Positions 6,862-13,722 of a stretch of DNA of 14,395 nucleotides are shown piece after piece; position 1 is the first letter of the stretch, and every line of letters starts with the position of its first letter. Location: assembly GCA_024227975.1 (NCBI GenBank), contig JAAETV010000372.1:1-14395 (forward strand). The letters run 5' to 3'. Source of the DNA: Actinomycetes bacterium. GTDB taxonomy: Bacteria > Actinomycetota > Acidimicrobiia > Acidimicrobiales > SZUA-35. Made by a program: the position numbers and the translations under genes. The notes below the pieces were generated by a model, which was not told the origin of the DNA, did no database searches, and saw nothing but the letters and a program-made list of their open reading frames with translations.

Positions 6862-7169
6862 GGCGCGTCAAGCCGATGACTGACTATGGGGGAGCGGCCC
6901 AAGGCGACTACCTCGTTGTTCGGTTGCGGCGGGAATGTGGGCGACCCGGTAGCTCAGAGACGAGTAGCGGATGCCCAGCTCACAGACGATGCTAGTGAGC
7001 GAGCCCATAGTAGTGTCTGGCTCGGCTGTTGCACGCCAGTTCCGGCCTTGGACGCAGGGGCTATCCCACCTGTTCCACGGGGGATAGATGGATCACTCAT
7101 CTCCGCCGTGGCCTGGTTACCCTTCGTGGTCTATCTCCTGTCAGGGCAAGTACTGGAGTTTTTCTGATC
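6862..7169. other. Divergent intergenic region, no gene seen
   Basis: These 308 bases separate the minus-strand BY-kinase gene from the plus-strand rfbG, so promoters for both should lie here. Open frames across it (one from 6886, and an upstream extension of rfbG to 7029) have no recognisable protein character. TACTAT on the minus strand (7012-7007) and TACCCT on the plus strand (7118-7123) are possible -10 boxes, but neither has a good -35 at normal spacing. The notable content is the repeat cluster at 6951-7024, listed separately. Confidence 0.6.
6951..7024. promoter_or_regulatory. Candidate operator: direct and inverted repeat cluster
   Basis: AGCTCAGAGACGA (6951-6963) recurs as AGCTCACAGACGA (6977-6989), 12 of 13 bases identical and 26 bp apart. 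The second copy overlaps a dyad, GCTCAC (6978-6983) and GTGAGC (6995-7000), with an 11-base spacer. A further inverted repeat, CGAGCC (7000-7005) and GGCTCG (7019-7024), abuts it. Several phased short repeats within 75 bp of a divergent promoter region look like binding sites for a dimeric regulator. No regulator gene is in the window, so this remains a candidate. Confidence 0.35.
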
Positions 7170-8237
7170 ATGATCGATCCTGCCTTCTGGGCGCAGCAGC
7201 GAGTCCTGGTGACGGGCCACACCGGCTTCAAGGGATCGTGGTTGACCTTGTGGTTGGAGCGGCTGGGGGCTGAGGTCTTCGGGCTGGCCAAGGCGCCGGC
7301 CACCAAACCGTCGTTGTTCGCCGAGGCCGGAGTCGGGGCCACCATGACCTCGATCGAAGGTGACATCATCGACCCCAAGGCTGTGGTCGCGGCCATCGAT
7401 GCTGCCCGTCCGACCGTCGTGCTCCATCTGGCGGCTCAAGCCATTGTGAGGGAGTCTCACCTCAATCCAGTCGAGACCTTCGCTACCAATGTCGTGGGGA
7501 CGGCAAGCGTCCTCGATGGTGCCCGACGGGCCCCTGATCTCAGGGCCATCGTCAGCGTCACCTCCGACAAGTGCTACGAGAACAATGAGTGGATTTGGGG
7601 CTATCGCGAGGATGAGCCGATGGGGGGCCATGATCCGTATTCGGCAAGCAAAGGCTGTGCTGAGTTGGTGACGTCAGCCATGCGCAGGTCGTATTTTGAG
7701 GATGAAGGCTCGGCCTCGGTCGGTAGTGCCCGGGCTGGCAATGTGGTGGGCGGGGGAGATTGGGCCGCCGATCGGCTGATCCCCGACATCATCCGGGCCT
7801 GGTCGGTTGATGACGAGGTGGTGATACGGCGTCCAAAGGCTGTGCGTCCATGGCAACATGTGCTCGAGCCTCTTGCTGGCTACCTCCAGTTGGCCCAACG
7901 GCTCGCCAACACTGACGATGGCTTCGATGAGGGCTGGAATTTTGGACCCTCGGAGGACGACACCCGCCCTGTCGGTTGGATAGTGGAGCGGATGGCTGAA
8001 CGCTGGGGACACGGGGCTCCTTGGAGCATTTGCGACGACGGCGGTCCCCATGAAGCGACCCTGCTACGCCTCGATTCCTCGAAAGCTCGCCAACAGCTTG
8101 GATGGGCCCCACAGATGTCGCTCGATACCGCCATCGATTGGATCGTCGATTGGTATCGCCGCTTCTACCGGGGCGAGTCGGCCCGGACCCTGACCATGGA
8201 CCAGATCGATCGCTACCAGGAGCTGATGAGCGCATGA
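7170..8237 (+). CDS. rfbG: CDP-glucose 4,6-dehydratase
   Basis: An NAD-dependent short-chain dehydrogenase/reductase that converts CDP-glucose to CDP-4-keto-6-deoxyglucose in the cytoplasm. The ATG at 7170 gives 355 residues, the normal length, with GHTGFKGSW (16-24) near the N-terminus as in the family; the frame stays open upstream to 7029 but the added residues have no family match. GGAG at 7154-7157 is a distant possible ribosome site. Motifs: the dinucleotide loop (16-22), LHLAAQAIVRES (85-96), VTSDKCYEN (130-138), the catalytic pair in DPYSASK (Y157, K161), and GNVVGGGDWAADRLIPD (190-206), highly typical of RfbG. The last base pairs overlap the next gene as ATGA (8234-8237), implying translational coupling with the epimerase. 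RfbF, its substrate supplier, is at 2455-3252 beyond two opposite-strand genes. Confidence 0.95.
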   Translation: MIDPAFWAQQRVLVTGHTGFKGSWLTLWLERLGAEVFGLAKAPATKPSLFAEAGVGATMTSIEGDIIDPKAVVAAIDAARPTVVLHLAAQAIVRESHLNPVETFATNVVGTASVLDGARRAPDLRAIVSVTSDKCYENNEWIWGYREDEPMGGHDPYSASKGCAELVTSAMRRSYFEDEGSASVGSARAGNVVGGGDWAADRLIPDIIRAWSVDDEVVIRRPKAVRPWQHVLEPLAGYLQLAQRLANTDDGFDEGWNFGPSEDDTRPVGWIVERMAERWGHGAPWSICDDGGPHEATLLRLDSSKARQQLGWAPQMSLDTAIDWIVDWYRRFYRGESARTLTMDQIDRYQELMSA

Positions 8238-8794
8238 TCTTCACCGAGACCCCGTTGCCCGGGGCCTTCATCATCGACATCGAGCCCATCTCCGATGAGC
8301 GTGGCTTCTTCGCTCGCTGGTACTGCACCAAGGAGTTCGCCGACCATGGCTTGGCTCCAGTCGGAGCCCAGGGCAATCTCAGCTACAACCGTCATCGGGG
8401 CACCATGCGGGGGATGCACATGCAGCGACCTCCGGCCACTGAGGCCAAACTGGTGCGCTGCCCCCGCGGTGGTGTCCTCGATGTGATCATTGACGCCAGG
8501 CTCGGGTCACCGACCCGCTGGCGGTCGACGTCGGTCGAGCTGACCGAGCAGAATCGGCGCGCCCTCTACGTGCCGGAGGGATTCCTTCACGGCTACCAGA
8601 CCCTCACCGTTGATGCCGAGGTCCTGTACCAGGTCAGCGAGTACTACTCACCGGGACATGAGGTCGGCCTCCGCTATGACGATCCAGACCTCGGTCTGGA
8701 ATGGCCTTTGCCGATCGAAACCGTCTCTGACAAAGACGCGGCTTGGCCCTTACTGTCAGACATCGACCAAGAACGATTCGGGGTTGCCCAATGA
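8234..8794 (+). CDS. RmlC-like NDP-4-keto-6-deoxysugar 3,5-epimerase
   Basis: A cupin-fold protein of 186 residues, the usual size for dTDP-4-dehydrorhamnose 3,5-epimerases. It would epimerise C3 and/or C5 of a 4-keto-6-deoxysugar; next to rfbG the substrate is probably CDP-linked, not dTDP-linked. Visible landmarks are DERGFFARW (21-29), QGNLSYNRHRGTMRGMHMQ (46-64) with the expected catalytic base at H62 and R59, K72 in AKLVRCPRGGVLDVI (71-85), YVPEGFLHGYQTL (112-124), the tyrosines of LYQVSEYY (131-138), and GLRYDDP (145-151). The catalytic His, Arg, Lys and Tyr positions of RmlC all appear present. AGGAG at 8218-8222 precedes the ATG. It overlaps both neighbours by ATGA (8234-8237 and 8791-8794), so the three proteins are probably made together. 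Whether it acts on C3 alone or on both carbons is unknown. Confidence 0.88.
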   Translation: MIFTETPLPGAFIIDIEPISDERGFFARWYCTKEFADHGLAPVGAQGNLSYNRHRGTMRGMHMQRPPATEAKLVRCPRGGVLDVIIDARLGSPTRWRSTSVELTEQNRRALYVPEGFLHGYQTLTVDAEVLYQVSEYYSPGHEVGLRYDDPDLGLEWPLPIETVSDKDAAWPLLSDIDQERFGVAQ

Positions 8795-10101
8795 TCATCG
8801 TCGACAACGCCCTCCAACGTCGCCACGACGAAGGCCGTCCTGTTCGCCTTGCCGTGACCGGGGCCGGCTTCATCAACCGGGGCATGACGAACCGGGTGGC
8901 AAACCACACCAAGGGGATGGAGATCTCTGTCATCGTCAACCGGACGGGGGAGAATGCGATCCGTTGCTACGCCGAGGCAGGCATCGACGATCCTGTCGAA
9001 GTCGATACTGTGGCCCAGTTGACGGCGGCCATCGAGTCGGGCCGCCCTGCCTTCACATCCGACTACGCCGTGGCCAATGGCTGCGACCTCATCGACTGTG
9101 TAATCGAGGGTACGGGGACCATCCACTACGCCCTTCCACTCGTGCTCGATGCCATCGCCAACGGTCGCCATGTGGTGATGCTCAATGCCGAGCTCGATGG
9201 TGTGATCGGACCTGTCCTTCACCACAAGGCCGTCGCCGCCGGGGTTGTATACACCGGCTGCGATGGTGACCAGCCTGGGGTCCAGATGAACCTGATCCGC
9301 TTCGTCGAGGGGATCGGGGCCCGACCACTGGTCGCCGGCAACATCAAGGGCCTACTCGACCACTATCGCACCCCGGCCACCCAGGCCCGCTTCGCCGCCG
9401 AGTGGGGCCAGGCGCCGGAGATGGTCACCAGCTTCGCCGATGGAACCAAGATCGCTTTCGAGCAGGCCGTCGTGGCCAACGCCACCGGCTTCACCGTGGC
9501 CAAGCGGGGCATGATCGGTCCGGAGTTCGATGGCTTCATCGACGATGCTGTCGGCTTCTACGACATGGACATGCTGGAGGAGAAGGGGGGGATCGTGGAC
9601 TATGTCGTCGGCACCAGACCGAGTCCTGGTGTCTACGTCTTTGCTGTTCATGATGACCCCCAGCAGCGTCTCTACCTCAAGTACGGCAAATTGGGTGATG
9701 GGCCGCTCTACTCCTTCTATGTCCCGTATCACCTGTGTCACTTCGAGGTCCCGAACGCGGCGGCCCGGGCCGTCTTGTTCGATGATGCGACGATTGCGCC
9801 CACCCATGGGCCCCAGGTCGATGTGATCACCATCGCCAAGTCGGATCTCAGTGTGGGTACGACGCTCGATGGTCTCGGTGGGTTCAACACCTATGGTCTG
9901 TGCGAGCGCCATGATCTGACCCGTCATGATCGGCTCATACCCATGGCTCTGGCCGAGGGATGCACCCTGGTCAGAGATGTTGCCAAGGACGAAGCGCTGA
10001 CCTACGACGATGTCATGGTGCCGGAAGGCCGGCTCGTCGACCATCTGAGGGCCGAACAGGACACCCTGTTCCCCCAAGAAGCACTCAGCGCTGCCTCCTG
10101 A
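8791..10101 (+). CDS. SAF-domain NAD(P)-dependent oxidoreductase, homoserine dehydrogenase/DXR-like family
   Basis: A 436-residue protein with an N-terminal Rossmann loop, AVTGAGFINRGM (21-32), a middle region with GTGTIHYALPLVLDAI (107-122) and GRHVVMLNAELD (125-136), and a C-terminal SAF-like domain (about 345-425). It resembles the group annotated as SAF-domain or homoserine-dehydrogenase-like oxidoreductases, which includes the DXR-like (DRL) reductoisomerases. In the DRL enzymes a carbon-skeleton rearrangement is coupled to NADPH reduction. Here the gene overlaps the epimerase by ATGA (8791-8794), with GGGG at 8780-8783 as ribosome site, so it probably acts on the CDP-4-keto-sugar made by the preceding enzymes. 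Reduction of the 4-keto group is the simplest role; a rearrangement to a branched or contracted sugar is possible. Both roles are inference. A start at 8743 is in frame but would overlap the epimerase by 52 bases. Confidence 0.8.
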   Translation: MIIVDNALQRRHDEGRPVRLAVTGAGFINRGMTNRVANHTKGMEISVIVNRTGENAIRCYAEAGIDDPVEVDTVAQLTAAIESGRPAFTSDYAVANGCDLIDCVIEGTGTIHYALPLVLDAIANGRHVVMLNAELDGVIGPVLHHKAVAAGVVYTGCDGDQPGVQMNLIRFVEGIGARPLVAGNIKGLLDHYRTPATQARFAAEWGQAPEMVTSFADGTKIAFEQAVVANATGFTVAKRGMIGPEFDGFIDDAVGFYDMDMLEEKGGIVDYVVGTRPSPGVYVFAVHDDPQQRLYLKYGKLGDGPLYSFYVPYHLCHFEVPNAAARAVLFDDATIAPTHGPQVDVITIAKSDLSVGTTLDGLGGFNTYGLCERHDLTRHDRLIPMALAEGCTLVRDVAKDEALTYDDVMVPEGRLVDHLRAEQDTLFPQEALSAAS

Positions 10102-10158
10102 CCTCAGGGCCTCTGGTCCAGCCCTCAAGGGAGCCAAGGAACTGGTCGATGTTGGGTC

Positions 10159-12495
10159 ATGGCCGCTCGTCCGACCCATCAACGTCGTCTGGCCATGGCC
10201 GCGTTGCTCATCTGTTTCGTTGCCGCCACCATCCTCGTGACACTGAGCGACGACCAGTCCGACCAGGATGCAGCCGACCAGGTCGGACAGGATTCGGTGA
10301 CTCCGGTCGGGGCGGGCGTATCCCACGCCGTGGCCTCGGCGGCGGAGTGGGACACTGCGGTTGCGGCCGCCAGCCCGGGTGACATCATCCGGCTCACGGC
10401 AAGCATCAACGCTCGGCTCGTCTACCGGGGTGACAACGATGGCGGCACTGCCACCGGCCTCCACGGAACGGCGGCTGCTCCCATTGTCATCACGGCAGAT
10501 CCTGGGGTATGGATCGACCCTGGCAACACCTCTAGCGGCTACGCGGGCCTGGACATCCTCTTCGTCGATCACGTCCACGCAGTCGGGGTCAACGTACGCA
10601 ATGCTCAATTCGGGATTCGCTGCTTCCAATGCCATGGCAGCGCCGGTGCTCCGATCCGCCTGGCCAGCAACACCGTCACCCAGATCGGTCACTCGGGGAT
10701 CGTATTCGCTGGCCACTGGTCAACCCACGCCCCCAGCTCTCATGGGCTGATCGAAGACAACGTGATCTCCGCCACTGGCGTGATCCATGCGGCCTACGGT
10801 GAGGGCATCTACCTCGGTTACGGGTCGACCGAGTGGGCCGACGTCACCTCTGACGTGGTGGTCAGGGGCAACGATATCTCCGCCACCGGGGCTGAAGGAG
10901 TAGACATCAAGCCTGGTACCCGCACCATTGAGGTCAGGGACAACTACATCCACGATCTGGCCCCGATCAGTGGGGGTGCTATCTCCGCCCATTATGTGAA
11001 CGCGGTGGCCAACCCTCATCCGAGCCAGCTCGACTCAGTGCTGATCGAGGGCAATCGGATCTGGAACATCAACTTGTCGTCCACCCCTGGCTCCAACGAC
11101 TGGGCCATCTGGGTCGGCCACGGTGGGGTCGACGTCATAGACAACGTGATCTGGGGTCTACGGGACGACCACACCTCAACCCGGGCTGTCCGGGTTCGAG
11201 CAACCCAGGACTTCGGGCCTCACCCCATCCGGATCGAAGACAACACCTTCTGGACGACACGAGGTTGGATGGCCGAGGGCACCCCAACCGGGGCGGCCAA
11301 CGTAGCCGCCGCCACCAACCTCGGCACCGAGGCTACGACCTCAGAGACCACCGTCGATGCCTCGGCCTTCGTCGGGCCAGTGCCAGCCCTCGGCGTCTCA
11401 GGAAGCGCCAACAGCGGTGGCGGGCCGGGCTCGGCCTTTTCCCTCGCCGTACCGGCCACCACGACCACTGCCCCTTCAACGACGACAACGATGGTTCCTT
11501 TGAGCACCACGGCGGCTCCAACGTCGTCAACAACGACGACTCCTTCTTCGAGCACCACGGCGCCTCCATCGTCGTCAACAACGACGACCACCACTCCTTC
11601 GAGCACCACGACAGTGTCGCCGTCTTCGACGACTGAACCGGTGTCCTCTCCGAGCACGACAGCCGGAACGGCATCGCCCAGCACCACTACTCCGGCGACC
11701 GTGATCGATCCGCCGTCGACGACGAGTCCGGACGGGTCATCGACGCCACCGGAAACCTCGGAAGACTCCCAAGGGATAGCGACGACCACTACGGCGACGA
11801 CCCAACCTTCGCTCTCCGACAGCACCGCTGTCCCCACGACGGCCAGTCCGGCCCCCTCCTTGACCACGGTGCCGAGCTCGGCCACCGACCACGACCATGG
11901 TCGACCTCGGCCGACACCGGCCGGCAGGAAACGTCGTGCTGCACACGACCCCAATGTCCCTCCTGGCCTCGAACGGTTCGGAAGCCCGACCGGCCGGGTC
12001 GAGTACGAGCCCGGCATCGCCTCGGTCGACGTCCCCACGTTGTGGCCGGGAACGTCCGGGACCGAAGCCATCGAGTCCAAGCCTGAACCATCTACAGCCG
12101 ATGACGGATCGATCGGAGTCAGTGGCCAGCAAGGGTCGGAGGCCGGAGCCGAGGGCAGCGAACCAGAGGGCCTGGCTTTCGAGCAGCCGAATCCCGAAGA
12201 GGCGGTACCGGCGAGCGAACCTGACGTCGACCCGCTTCAGGCCCTGCGTAGCGGCTTGTCTCCCTCCGAGCCAGAGCCATCGTCGGCTTCACCCCCACCG
12301 GCTGATCAGGACCAGCCGGTCGCGGCGTCTGGACCTGTTGGTCCGGGTCCGGGGCTGGTGTCGGGAGGAGTGGATTCCGGATCGTCTGCCCCGGCCGGCG
12401 ATGGGCGGCGTGAGTTGGCCCTGATCGGGCTCATCGTTGGCCTTGTGGCCGCCGTCGGGCTTGGACTGAAGCGGAAGCTCTCCACTACTCGCTGA
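10159..12495 (+). CDS. Secreted, membrane-anchored right-handed beta-helix protein with Thr/Ser/Pro linker
   Basis: A 778-residue surface protein. An N-terminal signal or anchor helix (about 11-29, after RR) precedes a parallel beta-helix domain (about 60-370). Recurrent strand-turn units are visible, such as IEDNVISATG, VVRGNDISATG, VRDNYIHD, IEGNRIW and IEDNTFW. This fold is used by polysaccharide lyases, epimerases, hydrolases and some adhesins. Residues about 432-575 are a Thr/Ser/Pro linker, probably extended and possibly glycosylated, followed by a basic stretch GRPRPTPAGRKRRA (581-594) and a disordered acidic region (to about 748). A final helix (752-770) with the tail KRKLSTTR suggests a C-terminal membrane anchor; no LPXTG is present. 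Two close cysteines (C155, C158) sit in the helix. The gene begins 57 bp after the oxidoreductase and no Shine-Dalgarno is seen at usual spacing. The activity is unknown; its place in the locus suggests polymer binding or modification. Confidence 0.8.
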   Translation: MAARPTHQRRLAMAALLICFVAATILVTLSDDQSDQDAADQVGQDSVTPVGAGVSHAVASAAEWDTAVAAASPGDIIRLTASINARLVYRGDNDGGTATGLHGTAAAPIVITADPGVWIDPGNTSSGYAGLDILFVDHVHAVGVNVRNAQFGIRCFQCHGSAGAPIRLASNTVTQIGHSGIVFAGHWSTHAPSSHGLIEDNVISATGVIHAAYGEGIYLGYGSTEWADVTSDVVVRGNDISATGAEGVDIKPGTRTIEVRDNYIHDLAPISGGAISAHYVNAVANPHPSQLDSVLIEGNRIWNINLSSTPGSNDWAIWVGHGGVDVIDNVIWGLRDDHTSTRAVRVRATQDFGPHPIRIEDNTFWTTRGWMAEGTPTGAANVAAATNLGTEATTSETTVDASAFVGPVPALGVSGSANSGGGPGSAFSLAVPATTTTAPSTTTTMVPLSTTAAPTSSTTTTPSSSTTAPPSSSTTTTTTPSSTTTVSPSSTTEPVSSPSTTAGTASPSTTTPATVIDPPSTTSPDGSSTPPETSEDSQGIATTTTATTQPSLSDSTAVPTTASPAPSLTTVPSSATDHDHGRPRPTPAGRKRRAAHDPNVPPGLERFGSPTGRVEYEPGIASVDVPTLWPGTSGTEAIESKPEPSTADDGSIGVSGQQGSEAGAEGSEPEGLAFEQPNPEEAVPASEPDVDPLQALRSGLSPSEPEPSSASPPPADQDQPVAASGPVGPGPGLVSGGVDSGSSAPAGDGRRELALIGLIVGLVAAVGLGLKRKLSTTR
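11502..11612 (+). repeat. Imperfect 48/51-bp tandem repeat in the Thr/Ser linker
   Basis: Within the linker of the beta-helix protein, a unit starting GAGCACCACGGCG recurs at 11502-11549 (48 bp) and 11550-11600 (51 bp), with a partial third copy from 11601. Both full units share the identical 18-mer starting GTCGTCAACAACG at 11523-11540 and 11571-11588. They encode STT/TTP-type segments. The DNA-level identity points to duplication or slippage within the linker in steps of whole codons. Confidence 0.75.
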
Positions 12496-12605
12496 CGGCC
12501 CCGATCACCGACCAACGGGTCCTTGTGGGCTCTGATGGGCAAAGATCACAACTGGTTGGGCAGGCGACAGCGGACTGGTTGGCCTCGGTCCTAGACTCGG
12601 TCGTT

Positions 12606-12634
12606 GCGTGCCCACCACCCTGTCTCGGGCACGC
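12606..12634 (+). other. GC-rich hairpin upstream of the RfbE-like gene
   Basis: GCGTGCCC (12606-12613) and GGGCACGC (12627-12634) form a perfect 8-bp stem with a 13-base loop. It lies 110 bp after the beta-helix stop and 12 bases before the Shine-Dalgarno-like AAGAGG at 12646. No T-run follows. It could be a terminator of the upstream gene or a structure in the leader of the RfbE-like mRNA; the sequence does not separate these. Confidence 0.45.
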
Positions 12635-12660
12635 GTGGAACACGGAAGAGGCCAGTCCAC

Positions 12661-13722
12661 GTGGAGATCGCAATCGTCACCGGGTCAGGCGGGCTCATCG
12701 GCGCTCAAGCCGTCCGCTACTTCTCGAAGGAGTACGACCTCGTTATTGGCATCGACAACGACCTTCGGGCCTACTTCTTCGGCGACGAAGCGTCAACCCG
12801 CTGGGCTGTCGAGGAGCATCGAGCCGCCATCGGGAACTACCAGCACAGCGAGCTGGATATCCGAGACCGTCAAGGTATCACCGAGCTTTTCGCCACCCAT
12901 GGCTCAGATATTGCCCTGGTGGTGCACACCGCGGCCCAGCCGTCTCATGACTGGGCGGCCAAGGAGCCCTTCACTGACTTCGAGGTCAACGCAACCGGGA
13001 CGCTCAACCTCCTTGAAGCGACCAGGCTCCACGCCCCGGAAGCCGTGTTCATCTTCACCTCAACCAACAAGGTCTACGGCGACACTCCCAATCGCTTGCC
13101 CCTGGTCGAACGGGAACAGCGCTGGGAGCTCGACCCCGAGCATCCATGGCACGAACACGGAATACCCGAGGAGATGTCGCTCGATGACTCTGTTCACAGT
13201 CTCTTTGGTGCTTCCAAGGTGGCGGCCGACGTGCTGTGCCAGGAATACGGCCGCTACTTCGGACTGAAGACTGGCACCTTTCGAGGGGGCTGCCTGACTG
13301 GGCCCGGCCATTCAGGAGCCCAGCTCCACGGTTTCCTGGCCTATCTGATGAAGTGCACAGCGACCGGTGAGCCGTATACCGTCAACGGCTACAAAGGGAA
13401 GCAGGTCAGGGACAATATCCACGCCGATGACCTGGTCAATGCCTTCGACGCCTTCCGACGAGATCCACGGCCCGGTGAGGCCTACAACATCGGCGGGGGC
13501 CGTCAGGCCAACTGCTCGATCCTGGAAGCCATAGATGCCTGCCAAGAGATCGCCGGACGGGAGCTGAACTGGACCTATCGCGAAGACAATCGGATCGGCG
13601 ACCATATCTGGTGGGTCTCCGACATCCGCAAGTTCTCCGATCACTTCCCATCGTTCAAGATCCAGTACGACATCGACGGCATCCTCCAAGACATCTACGA
13701 CCATGGGGTGGAACGGTGGTAG
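12661..13722 (+). CDS. RfbE-like CDP-sugar epimerase (NAD-dependent SDR family)
   Basis: An NAD-dependent extended short-chain dehydrogenase/reductase of 353 residues, closest in pattern to CDP-paratose 2-epimerase (RfbE, tyvelose epimerase). GTG at 12661 was chosen because AAGAGG (12646-12651) lies 9 bases upstream and the Rossmann motif TGSGGLIG falls at residues 7-14; the frame extends upstream to a TTG at 12604 with no added homology. Family landmarks are [13 protein letters not shown] (110-122), [10 protein letters not shown] (132-141), and [13 protein letters not shown] (246-258). The catalytic YxxxK motif reads FGASK (F182, K186), so the usual tyrosine is replaced by phenylalanine; the bases are TTT at 13204-13206. 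Residues 208-222, [15 protein letters not shown], replace the corresponding RfbE loop. It follows the beta-helix gene by 165 bp and overlaps the next gene. An epimerase role on a CDP-sugar is inferred; the exact substrate is uncertain. Confidence 0.8.
   Translation: MEIAIVTGSGGLIGAQAVRYFSKEYDLVIGIDNDLRAYFFGDEASTRWAVEEHRAAIGNYQHSELDIRDRQGITELFATHGSDIALVVHTAAQPSHDWAAKEPFTDFEVNATGTLNLLEATRLHAPEAVFIFTSTNKVYGDTPNRLPLVEREQRWELDPEHPWHEHGIPEEMSLDDSVHSLFGASKVAADVLCQEYGRYFGLKTGTFRGGCLTGPGHSGAQLHGFLAYLMKCTATGEPYTVNGYKGKQVRDNIHADDLVNAFDAFRRDPRPGEAYNIGGGRQANCSILEAIDACQEIAGRELNWTYREDNRIGDHIWWVSDIRKFSDHFPSFKIQYDIDGILQDIYDHGVERW

Noticed and set aside
6886..7167. A small plus-strand frame in the divergent intergenic region
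   Set aside because: It has no ribosome site and no conserved character, and its codon use is unlike its neighbours. It also covers the repeat cluster expected to be regulatory.
7029..7169. An upstream extension of rfbG by 47 residues
   Set aside because: The extension starts at a non-ATG codon and adds residues without family similarity. The ATG at 7170 gives the standard length with the Rossmann loop at the usual distance.
7166..7175. The 10-bp palindrome GATCATGATC over the rfbG start codon
   Set aside because: Short and made of overlapping GATC/ATG; GATC-type words are frequent in this window, so it needs no special explanation.
8102..8233. An upstream extension of the RmlC-like epimerase by 44 residues
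   Set aside because: It would overlap rfbG by 136 bases and add an Arg/Pro-rich segment foreign to the family. ATG 8234 has a ribosome site and the usual N-terminus.
9352..10716. A minus-strand open frame (454 codons) across the SAF oxidoreductase and the beta-helix gene
   Set aside because: It spans two plus-strand genes with strong protein signatures, and its own translation shows no recognisable domain; it is an antisense artefact of GC-rich coding sequence.
11220..12080. A minus-strand Val/Gly-rich frame opposite the Thr/Ser linker
   Set aside because: It is the antisense of ACC/ACG/TCG codons (reading GGT/CGT/CGA) and so is simple sequence, not a gene.
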